From: Limnohabitans sp. Rim11
GTDB taxonomy: Bacteria; Pseudomonadota; Gammaproteobacteria; Burkholderiales; Burkholderiaceae_C
Direction of reading: 5' to 3'
NCBI RefSeq assembly: GCF_001269365.1
Contig: NZ_CXOM01000003.1
Location: 248,001 to 312,000 of the forward strand
Length of the DNA: 64,000 nt
The translations under genes were made by a program, and so were the position numbers. The notes under the pieces were generated by a model. It was not told where the DNA came from. It did not search any database and saw only the letters and a list, made by a program, of their open reading frames with translations. This document shows, one piece after another, positions 9,509 to 16,765 of the stretch (its first letter is position 1; every line of letters starts with the position of its first letter).

Positions 9509-10276
9509 TTAGGGCATGTATTGGCCGCCATTGACTTCGATGATTTGGCCAGTGACATAGCCTGACATCTGCTCAGAGGCAAGGTACACAAAGGCACCGG
9601 CACATTCTTCGGAGGTGCCCAAGCGGTTCATTGGAATGGTGGCTTTGAAGCCTTCCAGCATTTGGGGCGTGGAGAAGCGTTCGTGGAATGGGGTGGTGAT
9701 GACGCCTGGAGAGATGGCATTGACACGAATCTTGTCTTTGGCCAATTCTTTGGCCCAACCTCTGGTCATTGTAGATACAAAGCCTTTTGAGCCTGCGTAA
9801 AGCGATGCACCTGCGCCCCCACCATGACGTGCTGCGATAGAAGTTAAGTTGATAATTGAACCACCATGACCTTGACGGCGCATGTGGGCAACGGCAGCAG
9901 ATGTGCACATCATGGCAGACCGAACGTTCAAGTAAACAACATGGTCAAAGAGTTCATCCGTGATTTCTTCGATGGGAACCCGCTGAACCAGCGCTCCCGC
10001 ATTGTTGATGAGGATGTCGATACGCCCAAATGCATTGACAGTGTCATTGACCAGGCGATGACATTGCGCAGAGTCCATTACGTCTGCATGAAACAGGTGG
10101 GCTTGAGCACCAGTGGCTTTGACATCTTTTAACACTTGCTCCGCTTGATCTTTGCTGCTGTTGTAGTGCACAGCAACGCGAGCGCCAAGCTTGCCAAAGG
10201 CTACAGCGGCAGCTGCGCCTATGCCAGTGCTTGAGCCTGTAATTAAAACTACTTTGTCTTTGAGGTCGTTCAACAT
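9509..10276 (-). CDS. SDR family oxidoreductase (FabG-like)
   Basis: 255 aa from the ATG at 10276. A GGAGA about 5-8 nt upstream fits this start better than the in-frame TTG at 10288. Classical short-chain dehydrogenase motifs are all present: TGSSTGIG for cofactor binding near residue 13, NNAG near 90, catalytic Ser in INLTSIAA and Tyr-Lys in YAGSKG, and a C-terminal GQIIEVNGGQYMP. It is an NAD(P)-dependent alcohol or sugar dehydrogenase or a 3-oxoacyl reductase; the substrate cannot be read. It is the last gene of the TRAP operon 1 (dctP, dctQ, dctM, SDR), 15 nt after dctM, which suggests it oxidises the imported hydroxy acid or sugar acid. Confidence 0.88.
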   Translation of the reverse strand: MLNDLKDKVVLITGSSTGIGAAAAVAFGKLGARVAVHYNSSKDQAEQVLKDVKATGAQAHLFHADVMDSAQCHRLVNDTVNAFGRIDILINNAGALVQRVPIEEITDELFDHVVYLNVRSAMMCTSAAVAHMRRQGHGGSIINLTSIAARHGGGAGASLYAGSKGFVSTMTRGWAKELAKDKIRVNAISPGVITTPFHERFSTPQMLEGFKATIPMNRLGTSEECAGAFVYLASEQMSGYVTGQIIEVNGGQYMP

Positions 10277-10291
10277 GCAAGTCTCCAAAAA

Positions 10292-11611
10292 TTATTTGAT
10301 CATCTCGGGCGAGAAAATTCGGGGTAAAAACAGCACGATGTCTGGAAACACGATGATGGCCAACAGAACAACCAGCATGGGTATCAACATGATCATGGTG
10401 TCTTTGATGGCAAAACTTAGAGGCACTTTGGCCACCGCACATGAAATCATGAGACACATCCCGTAGGGCGGGGTGATCAGTCCAAAGGCCAGCGACACAA
10501 TGCCTACGATGGCGAAGTGCACTGGGTGCATGCCCACAGACTCTGCCAAAGGCTGCAGTGTTGTACCCACAATGATGATGGCAGGGATGGCGTCTAAGAA
10601 GCAGCCAACAACCAAAAACGCACCCGCAATGAGCAAGCCTACACCAATGACGCCCAAGCCCCAGTCTGTGACATTGGCCAGCAGTGCTTTGGGAATTTGG
10701 TAGTAAGCCAGCAACCAGCCAAACACTGAGGCCGTGCCAACGCAGAACAAGGCGACAGCACTCAATTTGCCGGTATCAACAATGGCCGTCATGAAGCTTT
10801 TCCAGCTCATCTCACGGTAAAAAAGCATAGACAACACGGCCGCATACAAAACAGCCACAGCGGCTGATTCAGTGGCTGTAAAGAGTCCTAGCAAGATGCC
10901 ACCCACAATGATGACGGGCGTCATCATGGCTGGAATAGATACCAAAGCTGCTTTGTAGATTTCAGTTAGGTTGGCGCGTGGGTAGACAGGGTAATTGCGT
11001 TTCTTGGCGTAGGCATGAACGGTGGCCATTTGGGCTAAGCCAATGAGGAGACCCGGCACGATGCCTGCCAAATACATGGCGCCAATGGAGGTAGAAATGA
11101 CGCCACCCCACACCACCATCAAAATAGAGGGCGGAATAATGACTGCCAACACGGCAGAAACAGCTGTGATGGCAATCGAGAAGGACAAGTCATAGCCCTC
11201 TTTAACTTGTGCCTCAATGAACAATTTGCCTTGGCTGGCTGCATCCGCAGTAGAAGAGCCTGAAATGCCAGCAAAGAAAACAGACAAGATCACATTGATT
11301 TGTGCCAAGCCCCCTGGGAAGTGCCCCACCAAGGCCCGCGACAATCGCATCAGTCTGTCTGTGATACCGCCTCCGTTCATGAGGTTGGCGGTCAAGAGAA
11401 AGAATGGCACTGCCAAAAGAATGAATGAGTTGTAAGCCTTGAACATTTCATTGAACAAGACCGACGGGGATAAGCGGGGTTCAAATAGTAGGACCGGTAG
11501 TGACGCAAGTCCAAGGGCAAAAGCAACAGGTATTCGCAATGCCAGTAACAGGAAAAAACTACCAAACAGAACAAGCGCCGCCATCGATGGCGATAAAAGA
11601 GAAGAGCTCAA
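10292..11611 (-). CDS. dctM: TRAP transporter large permease DctM
   Basis: 439 aa, the normal size of the DctM/SiaM large membrane subunit. The sequence is a chain of hydrophobic helices with family segments such as AVPFFLLTANLMNGGGITDRL and SGSSTADAASQGK in the first half and LITPPYGMCLMI near the end. It forms the substrate and sodium path of a tripartite ATP-independent importer. The start is a TTG at 11611 that overlaps the dctQ stop as TTGA, with AGGGG 8 nt upstream; the alternative ATG at 11584 has no ribosome site. Translation is therefore probably coupled to dctQ. It is followed by an SDR gene in the same operon. The transported substrate is unknown. Confidence 0.93.
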   Translation of the reverse strand: MSSSLLSPSMAALVLFGSFFLLLALRIPVAFALGLASLPVLLFEPRLSPSVLFNEMFKAYNSFILLAVPFFLLTANLMNGGGITDRLMRLSRALVGHFPGGLAQINVILSVFFAGISGSSTADAASQGKLFIEAQVKEGYDLSFSIAITAVSAVLAVIIPPSILMVVWGGVISTSIGAMYLAGIVPGLLIGLAQMATVHAYAKKRNYPVYPRANLTEIYKAALVSIPAMMTPVIIVGGILLGLFTATESAAVAVLYAAVLSMLFYREMSWKSFMTAIVDTGKLSAVALFCVGTASVFGWLLAYYQIPKALLANVTDWGLGVIGVGLLIAGAFLVVGCFLDAIPAIIIVGTTLQPLAESVGMHPVHFAIVGIVSLAFGLITPPYGMCLMISCAVAKVPLSFAIKDTMIMLIPMLVVLLAIIVFPDIVLFLPRIFSPEMIK

Positions 11612-12099
11612 ATCACTGACCCCTGGTTAGAACTTTCGCTGACGTCGCTGGCATTGAACATGTGATCCAGCAAAAAAACAATCCACAAAAAACCGGCGAT
11701 GGGCCATGCGATGAAAATCCACCACATGGGCATCTCAGCCAATTCGGAGGTTTGATTCCAACCAAATTGCGTGAATTCGATGCCCCAATAAAGAATGACA
11801 CATGAAAAAACTAGCATGGCTGTTTGACTGATGCGCAAAATGACATGGGTTGCCCGAGGCGAAAGTTCAGGCAGAAAATCGACGTCAAAGTGAAGACGCT
11901 CGCGAACTCCCAAAGTGGCGCCTAAAAGAATGAGCCAAACAAAAAAGAATCGGCTCATTTCCTCTGTCCACATGTAGCGTGGAATCAAATCTGTGAATCT
12001 GGAAAAAATCTGCAAACTGACCGGAACGATCAGCAACAAAACCGTTGTGATGAGCAAAAAATGAAGCAACTTATCGATCAAGCCAAGTAGTTTTTGCAT
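11608..12099 (-). CDS. dctQ: TRAP transporter small permease DctQ
   Basis: 163 aa with four predicted membrane helices. The conserved DctQ pattern RYMWTEEMSRFFFVWLILLGAT is present around residues 38-59, shown here in part as WTEEMSRFFFVWLILLGA. The small subunit pairs with DctM in the inner membrane. The ATG at 12099 has GGAAA a few nt upstream. A strong hairpin terminator lies between this gene and dctP, so dctQM are probably expressed by read-through at a lower level than the receptor. The stop overlaps the dctM start. Family call is firm; substrate unknown. Confidence 0.9.
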   Translation of the reverse strand: MQKLLGLIDKLLHFLLITTVLLLIVPVSLQIFSRFTDLIPRYMWTEEMSRFFFVWLILLGATLGVRERLHFDVDFLPELSPRATHVILRISQTAMLVFSCVILYWGIEFTQFGWNQTSELAEMPMWWIFIAWPIAGFLWIVFLLDHMFNASDVSESSNQGSVI

Positions 12100-12120
12100 G
12101 GAGTTTCCAGATTGCCAAGA

Positions 12121-12147
12121 AAACGGGCAACTTAAAGTTGCCCGTTA
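12121..12147 (-). terminator. Rho-independent terminator between dctP and dctQ (TRAP operon 1)
   Basis: On the minus strand an ACGGGCAACT / AGTTGCCCGT stem with a 3-nt loop (12123-12145) is followed by TTTTC. It lies 15 nt after the dctP stop and upstream of dctQ. It probably ends most transcripts after dctP and leaves partial read-through into dctQM. Confidence 0.75.
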
Positions 12148-12160
12148 TGGTTGTGAAGTA

Positions 12161-13150
12161 TTACTTCAAGCTGTTGATTTTGGCGTAGATGGCATCAGCT
12201 CCCACTTCCTTGGCGTAGGCGGCCATGACAGGATCAACCAATTTTTGCATCTCAGCACGCTGTGTAAAGGGAATCTGTTTTAACTTGCCTTCTTTGGCGT
12301 ACTTGTCGAGCTTGGCCTGATCTTCAGAAGACTCAACTTGACGACCATAGGCACCAGCCTCTTTGCCAGCCTTGACAATGGCTGCTTGTAAATCAGCAGG
12401 CAACTTTTTCAGGGTTTTGACCGAGAAGCAAAGCGGACGGATGGTGATGGCGTGACGGGTCATCAGAATGCTTGGCGCCACTTCGTAAAACTTCATGGCC
12501 TCAACACCTGCGGCCTCGTTTTCACCTGCGTTAATCACGCCGTTTTGAATGGCGTTGTAGACCTCGTTGTAGGCAATGACGGTGGGCGTCATGCCAACCG
12601 CGCCAAATGTACGACTCCAAATAGGTGCGCCTTGAACGCGAACCTTGAGATTTTTAAGTTCGGCCAAATTGGTGGCAGACTTGTTGGCAAAAATATTGCG
12701 AACGCCGCCACCTGCATAACCAATCAAACGAACTTCGGCTTTTTGTTCGACTTCATCGGCAATGGGTTTCAGTATGTCTTGATCAAGAACTTTGTTCCAG
12801 TGATTTAAATCGCTGAACAAAAAGGGCGCGTCAATGAAGGGCGCTGCCTTAGAGAAGGTGGACATGTGTGCTGGCGACACAATGGCGAAATCGACGGCCT
12901 TTCCTTGGTTCATGTAGGCAAAGTAATCTTTTTCAAGGCCTAACTCACTGTTTTTGTGCAGAACAAAATTAACGGGCTTGCCGTAGTATTTTTTGACAAG
13001 TTCTTCGAAGCGAACCATTGTTTTGGTGAATGCGTGGTCATCACCGAACTGCGAAGCGCCGTGAAGGGTGATAGGGGCTTGCTGCGCGTGTGCGCTTAAA
13101 GCCATGACAGATGAAAGAACCATGCCCAGCAAAGGCTTCAAAAATTTCAT
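12161..13150 (-). CDS. dctP: TRAP transporter substrate-binding protein DctP
   Basis: 329 aa from the ATG at 13150. An AGGAG lies 8 nt before this ATG, whereas the upstream in-frame ATG at 13156 has it only 2 nt away. A Sec signal peptide with a cleavage site after AHA (MVLSSVMALSAHA) precedes the mature periplasmic receptor. DctP landmarks are present: GGGVRNIFANKSATNLAELKN and the downstream KVRVQGAPIWSRTFGAVG, which hold the conserved Arg that salt-bridges a substrate carboxylate. It is the first gene of the TRAP operon and is followed by a hairpin terminator. It diverges from a beta-hydroxyacid dehydrogenase operon; the pair suggests import and oxidation of a hydroxy or sugar acid. Confidence 0.92.
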   Translation of the reverse strand: MKFLKPLLGMVLSSVMALSAHAQQAPITLHGASQFGDDHAFTKTMVRFEELVKKYYGKPVNFVLHKNSELGLEKDYFAYMNQGKAVDFAIVSPAHMSTFSKAAPFIDAPFLFSDLNHWNKVLDQDILKPIADEVEQKAEVRLIGYAGGGVRNIFANKSATNLAELKNLKVRVQGAPIWSRTFGAVGMTPTVIAYNEVYNAIQNGVINAGENEAAGVEAMKFYEVAPSILMTRHAITIRPLCFSVKTLKKLPADLQAAIVKAGKEAGAYGRQVESSEDQAKLDKYAKEGKLKQIPFTQRAEMQKLVDPVMAAYAKEVGADAIYAKINSLK

Positions 13151-13309
13151 GCTCATGTCTCCTGTTTAATTTTCAAAAAATACAACGTCTCTGTGTTGCT
13201 CGAATAACTTTAGGACAAAGTTGCATAAATGTTCTTGGGGTAAACCATGGTTTGCAACAAAGGACCGCATTAACTTATCCTACGAGCTGTTTTAAATAGA
13301 AAGTAAAGC

Positions 13310-14206
13310 ATGAAGCACATTGGTTTTATTGGCGCATCGGGCTTGATGGGGCATGGCATTGCCAAAAATTTGTTGGCCAAAGGTTTTCAAGTTTCTTTGA
13401 CTGCGCACTCAAGACAGGAGCCCCTAAAGGACCTGCTGGCTGCGGGTGCACAACTCGCCAAAACCCATGCAGATTTGTCTGCTTGTGATGCCGTGATTAT
13501 TTGTGTCACGGGTTCACCTCAAGTGGAAGCAGCCATTGAGGGACCGCAGGGTTTGTTGAGCAAAGCGCGAGCTGGGCTGATTATTGTGGATGCTTCAACC
13601 AGTGAGCCCGATTCAACACGTCGTTTGGCGCAGCGTTGTCAAGATGCTGGCATTACGCTGGTAGATGCCCCCTTGGCACGCACACCGGTTGAAGCTGAGG
13701 CGGGCAAGCTCAACACCATGGTTGGTGCGTCCCCCGAAGTTTTTGCCAAGCTTGAACCGATGTTTCAAGCGTATTGCGAAAACATTTTCCACGTGGGCGA
13801 AACTAGCGCAGCCCATGTCATCAAACTGTTGAATAACTTTTTGGGCCAAGCTATCACAACAGCAGCTGCAGAGGCCTTTGCTGTTGGAGCAAAAGCAGGC
13901 ATTGATGTCAATCAGCTGGTACGTGTGGTGTCTGCAGGCGCTGTCAATTCTGGTTTGTTTCAAGCCATGGCCAAGACACTTCAAGGTGATTACACCGGCT
14001 TGAAATTTGAACTCAACAATGCTTCCAAAGACTTGCGTTATTACGTTCATTTGACCGAAAGCGTCAAAGCGCCATCGCTGGTTGGAACCAGTGTCCATCA
14101 AAGTTTGGTCACCGCTTGCGCTTTGGGTTTTGGCGCAGAACTGGTGCCTTCTCTCGTTAAAGCACAGGCTCAAATCAATCAGGTCAAGATCGTTCAAGGC
14201 AGTTGA
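13310..14206 (+). CDS. NAD(P)-dependent beta-hydroxyacid dehydrogenase (HIBADH family)
   Basis: 298 aa, the usual length of the 3-hydroxyisobutyrate / tartronate-semialdehyde reductase family. The N-terminal Rossmann motif reads GFIGASGLMGHGIAKNL. The substrate region DAPLARTPVEAEAGKL replaces the more common DAPVSGG form, so the substrate may differ from standard members. The catalytic Lys is in HVIKLLNNFLG near residue 168. It oxidises or reduces a beta-hydroxy acid with NAD(P). It diverges from dctP of TRAP operon 1 and is followed after 1 nt by a Gfo/Idh/MocA oxidoreductase, so it likely acts on the imported compound or a product of it. The ribosome site is weak (GAAAG). Confidence 0.87.
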   Translation: MKHIGFIGASGLMGHGIAKNLLAKGFQVSLTAHSRQEPLKDLLAAGAQLAKTHADLSACDAVIICVTGSPQVEAAIEGPQGLLSKARAGLIIVDASTSEPDSTRRLAQRCQDAGITLVDAPLARTPVEAEAGKLNTMVGASPEVFAKLEPMFQAYCENIFHVGETSAAHVIKLLNNFLGQAITTAAAEAFAVGAKAGIDVNQLVRVVSAGAVNSGLFQAMAKTLQGDYTGLKFELNNASKDLRYYVHLTESVKAPSLVGTSVHQSLVTACALGFGAELVPSLVKAQAQINQVKIVQGS

Positions 14207-14207
14207 T

Positions 14208-15212
14208 ATGACTGCACGCATGGTGGTGGCTTTGGTGGGGCTAGGCCCTGCAGCTTTGCCGCATTTGCGAAGCTTGCAAGACCTGACTGACCGCATTGAA
14301 TTTCGGTATGCGTTTGCACGCCGACCAGATGCTGACCGTGTCCTTCCGTATACGGGGCCAGTGCAGTTGACGGACTCACTCGATTTGATCTTGCAAGACC
14401 CCGAGGTTCAAGCTGTCATTGTGGCAACGCCGCCAGCAACCCATCTCGAAATTTGTCAGCGGTGCTTTGCCGCAGGTAAGCACGTCTTGTTAGAGAAGCC
14501 TTTAGAAGTTAACTTTGAACGGTCTGAGCGATTGGTTGAGTTGGCAGAGGCGACGGGGCTTCGTCTAGGCCTGGTACTGCAACATCGATACCGCGAAGCC
14601 TCAGTTGCCTTAGAAAAGATTTTGCAGGAAGGCCGGTTGGGTGAGATTCAGGCTGCATCTGTTCGCATTCCATGGTGGCGCTCTCAAGCTTATTACAACG
14701 AGCCCGGCAGAGGCACTATGGCGCGAGATGGTGGCGGCGTGTTGTTGACGCAGGCCATTCACACCTTAGATTTGTTTCGATCCTTGGTGGGTTTCAGGTC
14801 GGTCAAGTCAGCCGTGGTTCGTCAAACCAAGTTACACCAGATGGAGACAGAAGACTACGTCAGTGCCTTGCTGGTTTTGGGCAATGGTGCCCCGGGCGAT
14901 TTGATGGCCACAACCGCCATGTTTTCTGGCTTTTCTGAAACCATTGAAATTATCGGCAGTTTGGGTAGCGCGCGATTGTCTGGAGCCAACCTTGGGGTCC
15001 ATTTTTTGGAAGGATCGCCTTTTAGCATTCGCAGCGAAGGAGGCACAGGCAGCGGCGCCAACATGATGGATTTTTCGCATGAACCGCATCGTGCGCTGTT
15101 GACTGAATTCTTGGATGCTATTCAAGAAAATCGTGACCCTAAGGTCAATGGCCGTGATGCTCTGTCAACTCAAGAATTGATCGTTGAATTGCTCAGGGTT
15201 GGTGCAGCATGA
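14208..15212 (+). CDS. Gfo/Idh/MocA family oxidoreductase
   Basis: 334 aa from the ATG at 14208, which has AAGG about 9 nt upstream inside the preceding gene; longer in-frame starts would overlap that gene widely. The N-terminal NAD(P)-binding pattern VALVGLGPAALPHL is followed by VIVATPPATHLEIC and the family EKP motif in LLEKPLEVNFE (near residue 100). The C-terminal half is the usual alpha/beta dimerisation and substrate domain (GGGVLLTQAIHTLDLF). Such enzymes oxidise or reduce sugars and sugar acids. It is the middle gene of a three-gene unit; its stop overlaps the next ATG as ATGA. Exact substrate unknown. Confidence 0.88.
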   Translation: MTARMVVALVGLGPAALPHLRSLQDLTDRIEFRYAFARRPDADRVLPYTGPVQLTDSLDLILQDPEVQAVIVATPPATHLEICQRCFAAGKHVLLEKPLEVNFERSERLVELAEATGLRLGLVLQHRYREASVALEKILQEGRLGEIQAASVRIPWWRSQAYYNEPGRGTMARDGGGVLLTQAIHTLDLFRSLVGFRSVKSAVVRQTKLHQMETEDYVSALLVLGNGAPGDLMATTAMFSGFSETIEIIGSLGSARLSGANLGVHFLEGSPFSIRSEGGTGSGANMMDFSHEPHRALLTEFLDAIQENRDPKVNGRDALSTQELIVELLRVGAA

Positions 15213-15730
15213 GTGTGGGTTTCAGTGACGGCCAACAAATTGTGGCTGGATTGAACGCGATCGTTGGTGACGAAGGCAGCGGGAAAACGCGATTTCTGCG
15301 CCAGTTGTGTGACTCAAATTCTGACGCCTTTTGGCTTGATACGCGACTGCTAGATTACGATCAAACCACACCAGAGAAATTTTGGGCTCAGATCCAAATG
15401 AAGCACCCTCGTTGGTCGGAGAGATTGTGCCAAGAGCTGTGCATGGCGCTTGATCTTGAAGATCATTTGGGCAAGCAGTTGTACATGCTCTCTAACGGTA
15501 GTCGCCGCAAAGTAGCCTTGATAGCTTTGCTGGCCAGCGGTGCGCAACTCATTTGCCTGGATCAACCCTTTGTCGCCTTGGATCAGGCTTCTATCGAAGT
15601 GCTGTGTGATTTTTTGAACGACATGGCCGATGATCCGTTGCGGACCTGGCTGGTTGCCGATTACGAAGCTGACCCAAGACTCGATTGGAGTGCGGTGATT
15701 AATTTGTCACCTGGAGAGGGTGCTCTCTAA
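15209..15730 (+). CDS. Small ABC-type ATPase with altered Walker B
   Basis: 173 aa, shorter than the usual 200-250 aa ABC nucleotide-binding domain. The Walker A GDEGSGKT (near residue 20), a signature-like LSNGSRRKVAL (near 93), Walker B LICLDQPF and D-loop ALD are seen in the right order. The catalytic Glu after the Walker B Asp is Gln (DQ in place of DE), and no H-loop His is seen at the expected place. The protein may thus bind ATP but hydrolyse it poorly. It overlaps the Gfo/Idh/MocA gene by 4 nt (ATGA), and no permease is adjacent. It resembles short exporter ATPases of the CcmA kind in its signature, but no role can be assigned. Confidence 0.75.
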   Translation: MSVGFSDGQQIVAGLNAIVGDEGSGKTRFLRQLCDSNSDAFWLDTRLLDYDQTTPEKFWAQIQMKHPRWSERLCQELCMALDLEDHLGKQLYMLSNGSRRKVALIALLASGAQLICLDQPFVALDQASIEVLCDFLNDMADDPLRTWLVADYEADPRLDWSAVINLSPGEGAL

Positions 15731-15741
15731 CATGATGGCAT

Positions 15742-16419
15742 TCATTTCACAGCCCACCCGCCAGACATGGGGAACACTTGCCCAACAAAACAGCTGGCGG
15801 CATCGCTGCACAGATAGGCCACAAAGCGAGCGTCTTCTTCCGCCTTGACCAAGCGGCCCAGTGGAACTTCGCGCTTCAATCGTTCTTGAAATCGAGGATT
15901 GGCTTGAACTTCTGGCGGAAAGTAGGTTGGGTTGTCGACAAAATTTTGCGCCACGGCATTGATCTGAATGTTGTCGGGCGCTAGCTCGACACCTGCTGCT
16001 TGGACGTACGCCAATTGCGCACCACGTGCTGCGCTGTAGCTGGCTGCACGCTTCATGCCGCGCAAGGCGGAGGCGCTGCCCATGACAACGATCTTGCCGC
16101 CACCTTGAGCCTTCATGCCCGGTATTGCGGCACGGACCAATCGTGGCAATGGATTGACCATGACATTGAAGACATTTAGCCATTCGCTGTCATCAATTTG
16201 TGACACGGGGGTTGAGGGGGCGGGAAGCGCTAGATTGATTATGAGAGCATCCAGCGGTACTGCTGCGTCAATGATGGCTTGTGCATCTTGGGGCTCTAAC
16301 GGAATGCGATCGTCTGCAATAACCGTTGCGCCACACAAGCTAAGTTCATGACAAAGAGCCGGCCCCATGAAGTCTTTGGCCTGGGTGACTAGGATTCTTT
16401 GATTCGATAGATCGATCAT
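15742..16419 (-). CDS. Divergent SDR family protein
   Basis: 225 aa from the ATG at 16419, which has GGAG 6 nt upstream; a longer frame to 16446 lacks such a site. The overall SDR pattern is recognisable (VMGSASALRGMKRAASYSAA, then a C-terminal FPMSGGWAVK), but key motifs are altered. The glycine-rich cofactor motif is VTQAKDFMG, NNAG is replaced by INLALPA, and the Tyr-x-x-x-Lys motif reads YSAAR, with Arg in the Lys place. It may use cofactor differently or be non-catalytic. It converges with the small ATPase gene 11 nt away and is the only gene on the minus strand here before the mltB remnant. Confidence 0.75.
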   Translation of the reverse strand: MIDLSNQRILVTQAKDFMGPALCHELSLCGATVIADDRIPLEPQDAQAIIDAAVPLDALIINLALPAPSTPVSQIDDSEWLNVFNVMVNPLPRLVRAAIPGMKAQGGGKIVVMGSASALRGMKRAASYSAARGAQLAYVQAAGVELAPDNIQINAVAQNFVDNPTYFPPEVQANPRFQERLKREVPLGRLVKAEEDARFVAYLCSDAASCFVGQVFPMSGGWAVK

Positions 16420-16452
16420 TTCACGCTCCGTACTGTGAAATTTCAAATGTTT

Positions 16453-16560
16453 TCAGCGCTGTACCCGTTCTGCGACGGCTTGCCCCAATTCAATGACAGC
16501 CATGGCGTAATAACTGCTCCAGTTGTAGGGGGTTATGGCGTAGAAGTTTTCGGTGCCTGC
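16453..16560 (-). pseudogene. Remnant of an mltB 3' end
   Basis: Reading the minus strand gives a C-terminus AGTENFYAITPYNWSSYYA, continuing MAVIELGQAVAERVQR and a stop at 16453. It closely matches the end of the intact mltB at 18345 (AGTENFYAITRYNWSSYYA, then MAVIDLGQAVAREMPSKP). A 29-bp stretch (16499-16527) is identical to 18397-18425, and roughly 100 bp are alike at about four fifths of positions. Homology stops abruptly upstream of the Ala-Gly-Thr codons, and no start or catalytic region is present. The fragment differs in silent positions too, so it may derive from another mltB allele and not from a fresh copy. Confidence 0.8.
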
Positions 16561-16765
16561 CTCATGTGATAGCCAGATTGAGTTGGCGATTCTCCTGAAA
16601 CTTTGCAAGTAAATCCTAATTGCTTGATTGGGGTGTTCGGGTTATAAATCCTAGATTGCATCCAGGCAATGTCGTTCTACAGCTTGTCCAAACACTGCAA
16701 TGGACATCTCGCAGCAATCAAGGTTCACGTGAGTGACGTTCAAAGATCAACAAAGTGGGTTCATC
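16561..16765. other. Gene-free stretch upstream of the lipoprotein gene
   Basis: Together with the mltB remnant this makes a gap of about 346 nt. No further gene is seen. The only feature noted is the possible promoter listed separately at 16620-16648. Confidence 0.5.
16620..16648 (+). promoter_or_regulatory. Possible sigma-70 promoter for the lipoprotein gene
   Basis: TTGCTT and TATAAA are spaced by 17 nt, about 120 nt before the lipoprotein start. The -35 match is weak (3 of 6), the -10 match is good (5 of 6). Confidence 0.35.

Noticed and set aside
13901-13916. Partial FNR-like TTGAT-N4-ATCAG inside the beta-hydroxyacid dehydrogenase gene
   Set aside because: It is imperfect and within a coding sequence, away from any promoter.
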